A DNA stretch of 64,000 bases, taken from contig NC_045131.1 in NCBI RefSeq assembly GCF_007655135.1, positions 16,290,001 through 16,354,000 of the forward strand, read 5' to 3'. Both the position numbers and the translations under genes were made by a program. The notes below the pieces were generated by a model. That model was not told where the DNA came from and did no database searches. It worked only from the letters and a program-made list of their open reading frames with translations. The stretch comes from Punica granatum. Its lineage: Eukaryota > Streptophyta > Magnoliopsida > Myrtales > Lythraceae. Below are positions 32,269 to 43,318 of this stretch, piece by piece; position 1 is the stretch's first letter, and every line of letters starts with the position of its first letter.

Positions 32269-33480
32269 CTAGTGCTCTAATCCGTTCGTTGGACTCATTT
32301 GTTTCTAATGGTAGTTATTCACAATTTTAGCAATTTCAATAGTAACTAAAAACTTTGAATATTAATCCTAATATATTAGACTCATTTTTAATAGTTTCTT
32401 AACAACTTGCTGCTGCTCTTATTTAAAGTGCATCGAATATTAATTTCATTTGCAAAAATATTATTTTGTATTATCGTTACTTTATTTTTGTCACCTTTTA
32501 TGTGACCTTCTTTCGCAAGTGTCTTATATTAATTTTTTTGGAAATCCTTGCATAATTAACTAATTATCTTGTTTAATATATGTTGCATATTTGTTTAACT
32601 ATCAATATAGTACAAAAGATATATTAAAAACACCCCGTTCAGATATACAAACTTCCTTTTGTACATTTGTTTTTATAATACTATTCAATATCATTATCTT
32701 GACATGCTCATTTTAATTTTTAAAGGGTTTTAGGGTTTTAGAGAATAATAGTGAGAAGTGTCAATATTTAATTTCAAGTTTAAATTATTTTTTAAATAAA
32801 ATTAGGCTAATTTTAAATAGTTTATTAACAATTTTTCATCGTCTTGTCTTATTTACTATGCTCTAATATATTTTTCTTACTCATTTTGAAAGGAATGTTT
32901 CAAAATTTAAATGGTTATATTTTTTTATGACCATAAGTTGATGAAATTAGTAATTTGTGATAATCTTTTTTTTGAAAATCTTATATATGAAAATCCAATT
33001 ATATTTTTTGATACTATATATCCCTTGTATCATGTGAACTCATATTTTTCAATTATTTATAACATTTTTATATAGTAACTGTTTATGTTTTCTTAAAAAA
33101 TATTTTCTTTGAAAAATCAAAATATTTCAATAATTATTTTCAAATTCGAACAATATCTTTATACGATAAAGGTATTAATTTACCTCTCTACTTTAGTATA
33201 TGCATATGCAACAATGTTCCTGCAACTAATTCTTTAATTTCAATCCTAAACAAAGTACTTTGATGTCGCTTTAGTCTAATTAATTAGTCAATTTTTATAC
33301 TTTCTTATTTATATAATTAAATAATTTCATTCATTAACTATTTAATAAAACTTAGTTTATGTACTCTATTTAATATAACCCCATTTAATGCAAAATGTAG
33401 TTTATTTTACTGTACATATATATGTATAGATGATTAGACATTCAAATATCATTGATTACACCAATTATATATATCTATGA
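32269..33480 (-). mobile_element. Helitron-like segment c, 5' limit unknown
   Basis: CTAG at 32269-32272 follows host 'tata' and precedes 'tccgttcgttgga', a weak version of the hairpin seen at the other termini. The AT-rich body shows no genes. It is called mainly by analogy with segments b, d and e. Confidence 0.3.
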
Positions 33481-33983
33481 ACAAATCAATTTGGTACAAG
33501 CGAAGAAAAGGTGGAGAGTTCGCACCGAAAAAAGAAAAGGTGGAGAAAGGTATTCTTATATACTACGTGTAATGGTACTTAGTCAAAATTGATCGATACG
33601 AACCAGCATGCTATACTAAAAGAATATTAATTATTTTAATATTGACTGAATTTGTAATCGAATTGGGGGGAGCCACCTTGGTGAATTGCATGCTGCCGTG
33701 ATCAGATATAAAGATATAATTATCAATCATCGCTTCCTGGATACATTGAGCTTAACCAGAATGAGTTAAATAGCCAGACCAGATTGTCATTTATCATATA
33801 TGCAGCAGATAAGACAGGTAAATGGTTTCAGCAAAAAAAAGGACAGGTAAATGGTGCTTTTTGTCCTTACAACGTTGATAAAGAGCGTGATTAGTCTATA
33901 TATATACATGTTTGCAATGTGAATTGAGAATGGGCCTCAGGAAATTTTAGATCCTCCGCAGTCAGAGGGAGCCTTATTTATTT

Positions 33984-34141
33984 ATTTTTTGATTAAAAGC
34001 AAGGCTAATAAACCTAATACAATGAAATAAAAATTCTAATAGTATTAAGAGGCATAGGTAGACCACCACGAGAATCAAAACGGTAATTTCTGATTAACAG
34101 GCGAGGACATGTACCATTACACTACATCCTCTTTCTCAATT
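33984..34141 (-). mobile_element. SINE family 1, copy 1
   Basis: Read on the minus strand, this begins 'gaggatgtagtgtaatgg' (A-box-like). It continues to a decayed B box ('ttttgattctcgtgg') and ends with 'tttttatttcattgtatta' and a short tail. It is homologous to 35421-35553 and 41699-41839. Flanks 'gagccttatttattta' (about 33969-33984) and 'gaagccttattcatta' (34142-34157) look like a 15-16-bp target duplication. SINEs are copied from pol III transcripts by LINE machinery. Confidence 0.75.
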
Positions 34142-34157
34142 GAAGCCTTATTCATTA

Positions 34158-35064
34158 GTTAGCTCTTAACCTCCTAGGGATCGAAGGTCCTATTCACCAT
34201 CAATTAGGTGTACAATATATAGAAAGGGACACCACATTGTTATATAGGGAGGGAAGATGTCTTTCATTGCATGATCTTTCATGTCATCACCAACAATGTG
34301 ATTATTATAATTATTTTTCGGATGAAAAGAGAATATGATAGGTGATCCTCGCACATAAGGTATCAACCCAAATGATATTAAGGTGTCTTTCAGTAGATAT
34401 GACAATTTTTCAGTAGAATATAGTGGTTGGACGGGGATGAGTTGCCGAGTCTAGTCCAATGCACGACTTAGGTTACATGCATTGCACAACTTTTCTGTCC
34501 AATTTAACATATATTTTAACGGCAAGGCGACATTATCTCTATTTCTCCCTTTTGCTTATCCCTTTAGTTAGGATGCTAGCTGCCCGAAACAAAAGAGTAC
34601 ATTGGTTCTAATTTGGAAAAGCCAGGGAACTGCCCATATACGTTGAATCTGTATGTGTCATTCCACGCCTAACCTTTTAGTCAAATATCCCATTATATTA
34701 GCTTTCCTACGAAAGTTCCGAAGCTAAATAAAGAACCAAACCGGTTTCACATATAAATGTCATATCCAAAATAGATCCCAGCCATCTGTTGCTGGAACTC
34801 TTGTTGGAGTCAACTGTTCCCAAGTAGGCAACAATTACATGCTACTTTGGAGAAGGTCTTATATGCAACGAAATTCATATAAGAACATCACAAGACAAGT
34901 GGAAGTTTCTATTTTTGTGATATTTCTAAAAACCAAGAGAAATGAGAATACCGTAGAGGCTTGTGATGTTGGCACGTAGATTCCGTTGCATATTACCGTT
35001 GCATATAAGACTTTCTCGGGTTTGGGAGAAACATTAAACCCCAATTAATATTTGTCGCATCTAC
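34158..35064. other. Intergenic segment
   Basis: I find no coding sequence or transposon end. Short frames such as 34190-34405 and 34859-35044 (minus) lack motifs. Confidence 0.5.
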
Positions 35065-35073
35065 ATTTAAATT

Positions 35074-35409
35074 TGGGGAAGAAGATATTTTTGGTCCTAT
35101 ATCTTTGGCATTCAGTTAATTTTGTCCTATAAGATTTAAAACTACCAAATCAGTTATGTATGTTTGCCCCGTAAGACAATTTCGATCCTATAAGTTTTCA
35201 AAAAAATATTTTTGGTCATATAAGTTGGTTTTCAATTAAAATGTGGTCCTATAAGTTTTGAAAAATAAATAGTTTTGATCCTATAAGGCACTAAATGAAC
35301 TAAAATTGCCTTACGAATCAAACATACATGACTAATTCGACACTTTTAAAACCTAGAGGGTCAAAATTGACCGAACGCTAAACTTATAAGACCAAAAATA
35401 TTTTTTTCC
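35074..35409. mobile_element. Foldback MULE-like element 3
   Basis: The inverted arms share 'atatttttggtc', 'tcatgtatgtttg' and 'cgtaag' blocks. The outer ends are TGGGGAAGAAGATATTTTTG and, read inward from the right, GGAAAAAAATATTTTTGG. Flanks ATTTAAATT and ATTTTCATT agree at 7 of 9 positions, a plausible decayed TSD. It is non-coding. Confidence 0.55.
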
Positions 35410-35420
35410 ATTTTCATTTG

Positions 35421-35553
35421 CTGATCTAATATAATGAAATAAAAAATCTCATAATTAATAAAAGGATAGGAGAAGTTCCACCATGAGCATCGAATATGAA
35501 ATTTCTTAATTACTAAGCGAGAGTGGATACCACTGCGTTACCCGCTTTCTCTG
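35421..35553 (-). mobile_element. SINE family 1, copy 2
   Basis: On the minus strand it has A-box-like 'taacgcagtgg' and B-box-like 'attcgatgctc', then a 3' end with 'ttttatttcattatatta'. Of the three family copies this has the best A box. A target duplication is not clear ('catttgc' versus 'cgtttgc'). Confidence 0.75.
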
Positions 35554-35600
35554 CGTTTGCATTATCCTATGGAGTTGTAAACAAGGGGCACATTGATTAA

Positions 35601-37173
35601 GAGAAAACTATCAATATGGTTTTTTAAATATTATATTCCTATCAATTTGGTCCTTCAAAGATTTTTGCTATCAATATGGTCCTTTGAAAATCATACTGCC
35701 ATCAATTTGGTCATTTAAAGATTTTTGTCATCAGTATGGTCATTCAAAGATCATTTCATCCATCAAATTAATCCTTCATTAAAAACACCGTTAGTATTGC
35801 TTAACTCCGTCAAATGATTACTATAAAATAAAAAATATAAAAAAATGTATTTGCTGAACAAAAAATTGACAATTTTTCTTGCTCCAACATATACGTTGTG
35901 ATTCTGTCAACCGTATGATAGTCTCCATTTACGCCTCCATTGATATTGAGAAGAAGAACAAAGAAACCAAGCAAACACATACATTTCCAACATGAGCATA
36001 TGCAATCTGAGTGTTACAAAGAGAGTATGAAAGAGACTGAGAGAGAGTAGTTTTTCCTCTGTTTAAAAATGAACTTTTCTATTTTAAAATTTATTTTTTA
36101 TAGAAATTATTTGATGGAATTAAGCAATTCTAACTGTTTTTTTTATAGAGGATAAATTGAGAGAAAACTAGCAAAATGGTCATTGAAAGATTTTAAAACT
36201 AGCAAATTACTACCTGAAAGAATTTTTCGAACAAAACGATCATTCAAAGATCAGAATCCATAATGTTTTGCTACTACTGTCAAAATTCCGTTAGTGCCAT
36301 TACGAAAAAATGATACGGATGCTTATGTGGCATCTAGTGGATAAACGGCTCCGATTAACGTGACACTTGCTCAAGAGGGACGTCATTTGTTCTCATTCAA
36401 AAAACGACCGTTTATAAAAATAAAAAAAAGGGTTACCTGCCCAAAACGATGTCGTCCTCACCCCACTCCCCTCCCCCAACCGAACAACAACGTCGTTCCT
36501 ATCCCTTGCCCCCACCGAACGACGTCGTCACCATCATTACCTCCCCCTCCCATCTGTTAGTTCTTTCGCTTACAGATTACTATTCTTAAGCTTTTAGTCA
36601 ATACCTCTATATGAGGGAGGGAGGTGATGATGGTGACAACGTCGTTTGGTGGGGGCAAGGGAGAGGAATGACGTCGTCGTTTGGGTGGGGGAGGGGAGTG
36701 GGGCGAGGATGGCGTCGTTTTGGGCAAGTAACTTTTTTTTTTATTAATAAACGGTCGTTTTTTGAATGAGAACAAACGACGTCGCTCCTGAGCAAGTGCC
36801 ATGTTAATCGGAGCCGTTTGTCCACTAGATGCCACATAAGCGTCCGTGTCATTTTTCCATAACGGCATTAACGGAATTTTGACAATGGTAACAAAACGTT
36901 ATGGATTCTAATCTTTGAGTGATCGTTTTGTTCGAAAAATTCTTTCAGGTAGTAATTTGTTAGTTTTAAAATCTTTTAATGATCATTTTGTTAGTTTTCT
37001 CATAAATTGATGTTGCGATATGATCTTCGAAGGAACTTATTGATAATAAAAATCTTTTAATGACCAAATTGATGGCAATATGATCTTTAAAGGGCCATAT
37101 TGAGAGTAAAAATCTTTGAATGACCAAATTGATGGCAACGTGATCTTTGAATGATCAAATTCATAGTTTTATC
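35601..37173. mobile_element. Foldback MULE-like element 4, interrupted by element 5
   Basis: The outer arms (35601-35790 and about 37011-37173) are inverted and each carries units with the core 'atcaatttggtc' / 'gaccaaattgat'. The left end GAGAAAACTATCAATATGG mirrors the right end, read inward, GATAAAACTATGAATTTG. Flanks 'attgattaa' and 'ttgatataa' are only roughly alike. Its centre is occupied by element 5 (36161-37001). A direct-strand segment 35880-36150 belongs to this element's loop and has no gene. Confidence 0.6.
36152..37010. mobile_element. Foldback MULE-like element 5 with 9-bp TSD
   Basis: The element proper is 36161-37001 (841 bp), flanked by ATAAATTGA at 36152-36160 and 37002-37010. 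The arms are nearly full-length inverted repeats with 'gagaaaactagcaaaatgg' at the left end and its near complement at the right. Both arms contain GC-rich blocks with repeated 'acgtcg' words, e.g. 'gaacgacgtcgtcacc'. Minus-strand frames of 80-100 codons here are products of these palindromic Pro/Arg-rich blocks, not genes. Confidence 0.85.
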
Positions 37174-40100
37174 TTGATATAATTAAGTCTCATGCCTCTG
37201 ACAGGATCCAGAGACATGGGGGTACCTATGATTTGATTCATGTCATTTTTACTTTGACACTTTGATTGGATTTCACTTTGTATAGTTTCCGAAGGAGGGA
37301 AAACAATGGGGACTACATTAAATCCACCAACTAAAACGCACTTATTACAATTTTGTTTTTCAAAATGTAAAAGGATAAAATAGTATTTTTATACTTTTAG
37401 CATCTTCACTTTTTCCTCATAATCACAGGCGAGGTTGCTAAAGGCCACAGTGGACCTTGCCTGAGGCTCCTATCTCTCCTCCCATCTCTCTTTCGAGTAA
37501 ATGAGAGAGACTTTCATCCACTCTCTCTCTTCGAATAGCACAGGGACGAGAGAAGGGGTTGGTGGTGGCTACCGGCCACAACCGCCCAAGGTGGGACTAA
37601 ATGGATGTTTCTAAGGCCTTGGGTGACCTTTCCTTAGACCGCAATGGTTGGCGCCAGTCACCACTATCCATTTCTCTCCCGTCCTCTCTCTCCATCTGAT
37701 TTTTAAAATTTTTAAAATTTTTAAAATTATTTTAAAATTTAAAATTTAAAATTAAAGAAATATAATTTTATAATATAAAGGATCTTATAAAAATGTTTCA
37801 TGAAATATAAAGAAATATAATTTTATAATATAAAGGGCCTTATTCAGACCCAAAAATGGTTTTAACCCTAAATAGAGAAAAAAAAATGCAAATGTTATCG
37901 CCTAAAATGGTACTTGCCCCTGCATCAGTATTTATTTATAGAAACAATATATAAATTACTCTTCTTGCAAAGTCTTCTTTTGTAATTACAACAGAAAAGG
38001 TACGAAATTGCGACAGAACCAACTCTTAATGTATAAATTTGATATTACTAATCCCACACAATTATCCTAGGACTTTCCACCTACCATCTTAATTATATGA
38101 TATGATATATATATATGCCTTTTCACAGGGACACCTATTAACGTACAAGCACATAGGAGAAGCCAGGGGAAAGAATGTCGTGCCGGTGATGCCCACGGGA
38201 GGTACATTAAACAGTATCGAAGCTTCTACAGTGACACTGAGTCACCGTGATTCCATTTCTCCCGCATTAGATGCGCATGGGGCTCGCATAACACTCACTC
38301 ATCTAACGGTGAGGGACACGGTGTCATCGTGACACTGTGCCCTCTCAGAATTTTCTATTATCGATACAAAAGAATCTCCATGAAGAGACAAATTCTTTTT
38401 TTCTTTTTTTGAGTGAAAAAGTACAAATTCTTAGACAACAAGGACAATAATTTTGTTTATCTTTTTTTTAAAAATTAATTTCTGTTATTTTTCAAGGTTT
38501 TTTATTATTCTTTGAAGTTTCACTTTCGTGATACATCAACGGCATTAAATTGAATACATTTTTCATTACGAAAGAGATTCATGCTTCTACTACAAGAAAT
38601 TAAAATTTAAAAAATAAAAAAACAGAAATACCTTTGCTGACTAAAATTAAATATAAAACCCTTAAGTCGCTAAAGGAGAACCCCTGAATTTCGTGCAGTG
38701 GATACGCCACTAGGGGTAGTGAAGGGTGGAACTAGACTTTTTTATGTTTTCGCCTTTGTTTCTTTTTATCATGTTTTTACATTTTTTATCGTTTTATTTT
38801 ATTTCCATTCAAAGGTTAGTTCACCTTCAGTTGTCAAATTTCGGGGTGCTTTTAATTGCATCGAAGGTCATAGTTTATCTGAAATACATTCCTCAAAGTC
38901 ACAAAGAAAACTTTTGATACGACAATTTCTAAATTAAAAAATTATTAATCATGAGAATGTGATTCTAGAGCAAATTGAACTTATAGTTAATAAATTTTAA
39001 CTGTAGTATAAGAGATAAAAACCCACTGGAAACATGTTGTAGCTAGGGTCAATCTGAGGTTGGAATGGAATTAGTCACAATGAATAGATTGAGGATACCA
39101 AAGATATGTTGCCAAAAATATATTTTTCTATGACACCCAAAAACATATTGGAGAAGGGGAAAGGAGGCTGTAGGGCATAACAACGAGCATCATTTGCTCG
39201 GGCTCAATGTCGGCACCCACTACCACAGACGAGTGGATGACATTGCCTGAGACGGCCAGCTGTGGTTGGCGAAAGGAGCCTGCCATCAGAATCTGTTCAT
39301 ATTCTCTCTTTGTAAATAGAGGCGGTACAGATCCATCATCCAAAGATGGTCAGCAACTTTGCCTAGGAAGTGGTGTTTAGCAGTGGCATGGCCGTAGTAC
39401 CCTCTCTGCCACTCCAGTCTCCATCCTTTTTCTTTCCAATAATTAATTTTTCAATTTGCAATTTTTTTTGAGAAAATCACCTTAGCATTATTGATGGAAA
39501 ACTTTTGTAGCGTTGAGGGCATGTTTGCAAAAAATAAGGACAAATTTTAGAAATAACTAAAATTTGGGAATTCACAACTGATGTTGTTTTTTCTAATAGA
39601 AAAACTGACTGAAAGAATGACAATAGAAAAATAATGAAATAGACAAATAATTAAGTTATAGGACAAAAATGAATACAAGAAAGAAAAGGGTAAGAGTAGA
39701 AAAGAATACGTAATAAGATGATAGCGCAGTGGTCCTATAAGGTTGTCCAATTTATTAATTGAGTCATCTAAGTTTCCTTTTAGCTTATTCAATCTTAAAA
39801 TGTCTTATTCATTATATACTTTTGGTCCAAACCGTTAATAAGTGTTAAAGGGTGATGACGTGGACATTAATGATGTTAAATTTTCTTCCAATTATAATTA
39901 TAACATCTATGTGTAATATATTAAAACTAGTGAAAGTCCTATAAGTTTGCTCTAAAATTTATTTTTATTCAGGGTATAAATTATTCGATTATTTTTTAAT
40001 ATGAGTCATTTTATTAAGATAATAAAATAAGGATTGTTTCACTAATTATATTGATACTTTTAATTAATTATTTACAAAAAATAATTTATTATCTAGAAAA

Positions 40101-40204
40101 TAATTTATATAGAAATTGAATTATTTTATAGAAAACAAAATTAATTATTTATATTGATGAATTTAATGCGTAATTAATGTACAAATTCTCCCTTACATTA
40201 TATA
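37174..40204. other. Intergenic segment with short local repeats
   Basis: It contains a 54-bp-offset tandem duplication of 'taaagaaatataatttta' (about 37753 and 37807). A short near-palindrome lies at 38228-38337, with 'acagtgacactgagtcac' against 'gtgtcatcgtgacactgt'. A GC-richer block is at 37430-37690. No coding region is supported. The minus frame at 39128-39343 and the plus frames near 38700-38937 have no motif. Confidence 0.45.
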
Positions 40205-41160
40205 CTAGTTTTTTGTCCCATGCGTTGCACAGGTTCTTTTTCATATATATATATATATATCAATTATTATTGTAATTATTTACATTTTGAAAAATCAATT
40301 CTCTTATTAAAAATAATAATTTTTTAACTATTAATTTTAATTTTCAAATGATAATCTTCAATAGTTTTTTTTTAAAAATTAGAGTAAGTTGATCATAATA
40401 ATAATAATAACAATTTGGAATTTATTATTATAATTAATGTGTCATATTTAAAATTAATTGTTAGTATAGATCTGTCAAATAAATTAAGTTTGTAATTAGG
40501 ATAAAAATTTGTTTTATCCTTTTTAAAACATTTTTTAGGAGATCCATATTTTAAATATTTTTATTATTTTATTTATGAGCTTAAGCTCATAACGCTATGT
40601 AATAAATTTTTCTTTTATAGGATCATAATTTTTTTATAAATTCCATGTATAATCAATTAATTTCTGTGTAGTTTTATCTCATTTGCATTGTGTATATATA
40701 TGTTAGTTTTAATATATGCACATATATCATAGAGTTAGACTAATTTTGGTTCAATAAATATTTTCAAGTAATGGACTCAATTACTATGAATTGTATATTT
40801 ATTTAATCGTTGCATATTATATGTTTACACAAATTTAAATAAAAGTTTTATAAAAATAAAGTTTTATGACATCTTATTTTAAATATTTAATTTTTTATTT
40901 TTATATTACAATAAGTTTTTATATTATAATAAGAAATGATATGAAATATATGAATTATTTCAAATCATCTCTTTTAATCTTTTAAATATTTACTTTAATA
41001 ATTTTGTTTTATTAATGAGGAAACATTTAATGATGTAGAAGCCAATTTACTTTTATATGTATGGAAGGATATGGATATGGATTATTATAGATATGAATTT
41101 ATCTCAAATTCGTTGAATATAACACAATTAAAATTTAAAAGCGGAGGTGAGGTTTATGAT
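40205..41160 (-). mobile_element. Helitron-like segment d
   Basis: The minus-strand 3' terminus is CTAG at 40205-40208, with the hairpin region 'cccatgcgttgcacagg' at 40218-40233. The body aligns with segment b beyond its foldback insertion. AT-rich and non-coding; the 5' end is unresolved. From 41160 to 41680 no feature is identifiable. Confidence 0.5.
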
Positions 41161-41681
41161 TTGGTTTACATTTTATGATTGATTATTGATATCGATTTGT
41201 CTGTTTGCTTCCTTAGCTCTGCTGGAGAGGCCTGACCGATCAAGCTCCTGCCTCAAGGTTGGTAGCCAATGGTACTCCCTAAAGCCCCACAACTGCGGCA
41301 AAAGTGTCCGTGCGACTGTCAGCCAGCTTATCCAACCACACATCAACAAGTCAAGATTCTTTTATTTCTATTTTTCCTTCTTCTTTTTTTCGGCCCTTTT
41401 TCAGTCTTTTCCATGATAGCACGACAGACGAAAGAAAGGGAAGTGACGAAAATGATAAAATTGATGGGAAAGCGAATGGCGTTATAATACATATAATGGA
41501 TCGATAGTTTTGGTATTTTTTAGAGAAAAAATATTTCATGGTAAAACATAAATGCAGTGGAAAATTTGTGATTTTTTGTGCCATTTCTCCTTATATTTAT
41601 GACATTAACAAGTGACATACTTAATCAAGGATGTCTATTAGTATTTGATAGCTAATCTATGTGGTGTTTGTTTAAACTTAA

Positions 41682-41858
41682 ATTAAGTGTTGAAATCAAA
41701 GAGGGTGTAGCGCATTGTGCGTGCTCTCCTGGTGATCAAGAGGTTTTAGGTTCGATACTCATGCCCTTTTATTAGATATATTTTAGGATTTTCATTTCAT
41801 TGTAATATGCCTATGACCTCTCATGTAATTGAAAAAAATATTAAGTGCTCAAAATTCA
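41682..41858 (+). mobile_element. SINE family 1, copy 3, with TSD
   Basis: The SINE proper is about 41699-41839. It has 'gggtgtagcgcattg' (A box), 'ggttcgatac' (B box, 41749-41758, matching GGTTCGA) and a 3' end with 'tttcatttcattgtaatatg'. Flanks 'attaagtgttgaaatca' and 'attaagtgctcaaaattca' are a 17-19-bp target duplication. The surrounding sequence (41665-41681 and 41859-42020) looks like one older AT-rich MITE-like repeat that the SINE split. Confidence 0.8.
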
Positions 41859-42020
41859 GCGTTGATTATTTATGCTATTAATAGAATAACTGTTTAATAG
41901 ATTGAATGAAAAGTGTTTGGTTAATAAAATTTATAAGATTAAAAATTTAAAGTTGATTGAAATTATATTTGCACTATTGTCTCATTTCATATTAAATGAA
42001 AAGTGTTTAATAGATTTTGT

Positions 42021-43318
42021 TATAATTTTCCTTTTTCAAAAAAAATGAAAATTAATAAAAAGTAAAAATTGAAAAAAAAAAGCATTAAAAGGGATGAACA
42101 TAGAGGAAGGGGGCAATGGTGGCAGCATCAGCAGCCACCGCTACCATTGAGGATGTCGCCAAGAGCATAGAGACCACCAGTGACCTTTGTTAGGTGGTGA
42201 CAATCGGCGAAGCCACCACTACTGTGGATCTCCCTCTCGCTCTTTGATTTAGTGGAGAGAGAAAGGGACAAATTGGAGCATTGGGGGCTCCATTACTGGC
42301 TCCTATTATGACTACAAAATGTCTATGACGACCTCCTCTATCGCGTTGGGAGCCGGCCATGGAGCCTCCTCCACTCCGATTATCCCCCTCCTTTCTCTTT
42401 ATATTGGAATCAAAGAGAAAGAGGAAGATTCTGAGTGGTGATGGCTCTGATCCCGACCACCACTGTCCAGATGAGGTCCTTGACGACCTTTGTGATCATC
42501 GGCGACCTCTTTGTTTGGTAGTTGTTGCCGGCAACAGCGCCACCGCTACCCTTGTGAATCGCCCTCCACTTCTTCCTTCCTCATTCGTTTATCAAATGGA
42601 ACTATTTTGCAAATTGAAATAGCTTAAGGGCACCTTTACAAATTTTAAATGTTGTGTGTTTTGTTTTATCTAACAATTACTGTTATGATTTTATAGTTGG
42701 TACCTGAATTACAACGTGGTACCTTTGATTATTCCCGCATAATCTAGATATCTTTTTTTTTCCGGTGTGCACAGATATCATTATAAATTATACGCCCGTC
42801 ATAACATTTTTTTTTTAAATTAAGTCCACTTACCGGCAAAAGATGGGTTTTTCATCGATACCTAGTAGAATAGTGGTAATAATTTAGGAGTTTGCCTTCA
42901 AAATCTTAGTAAATTTGGAACGGATTTGCATTTCATTTTGAGATATTGGACGCTCCTTGTGAGCTCTTAAAAGAACACTTAACTCCTCCTACATGACGAT
43001 ACGAATCTTTTGGAAATTTCATGGAAGCGCCGAAATTCTTTTTGAAAAGTTGCAGGGGTGCCAGTGTAGAAAATTAAGGGGACCACCGTATTTTAAAATA
43101 TATGTTTCACCATATTTTAATGAAATCAAGGGGATGGTAAGTAATAATTATCCTAATTATGTTCGGTTGTAATAATGGCCACTAGCATAGCAGCAGATAA
43201 GGAAAAAGAAACAAAGGGATATGAAAAGTCTCTATATGATAATCAAATTGAAAACATCTTAACTATAGGTCAAAGGTGAATTACAGTTCTGATTTGAATC
43301 CCTATCTCAATTCAATCA
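42021..43318. other. Intergenic segment with GC-richer island
   Basis: Positions 42110-42570 are GC-richer, with repeated 'gccaccgct' and 'gtggtgac' words like the loops of foldback elements, but I found no arms. The frame at 42359-42622 is 87 codons with no motif. The remainder is AT-rich without features. Confidence 0.4.

Noticed and set aside
36557..36868. 103-codon minus frame
   Set aside because: It falls across the palindromic arm of foldback element 5, and a mirrored frame exists in the other arm.
38588..38700. Possible second mini-CACTA of about 113 bp
   Set aside because: The ends TACTACAAGAAATT and CACTGCACGAAATT are similar, but the first base is wrong and the flanking trinucleotides do not match.
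39547..39792. 81-codon minus frame and an 'agcgcagtgg' word suggesting another SINE
   Set aside because: There is no B box at the right distance and no similarity to the other SINE copies beyond the one word.
41215..41345. GC-richer patch as an exon
   Set aside because: Three frames are open over about 200 bases but none has a motif or consistent splice sites.
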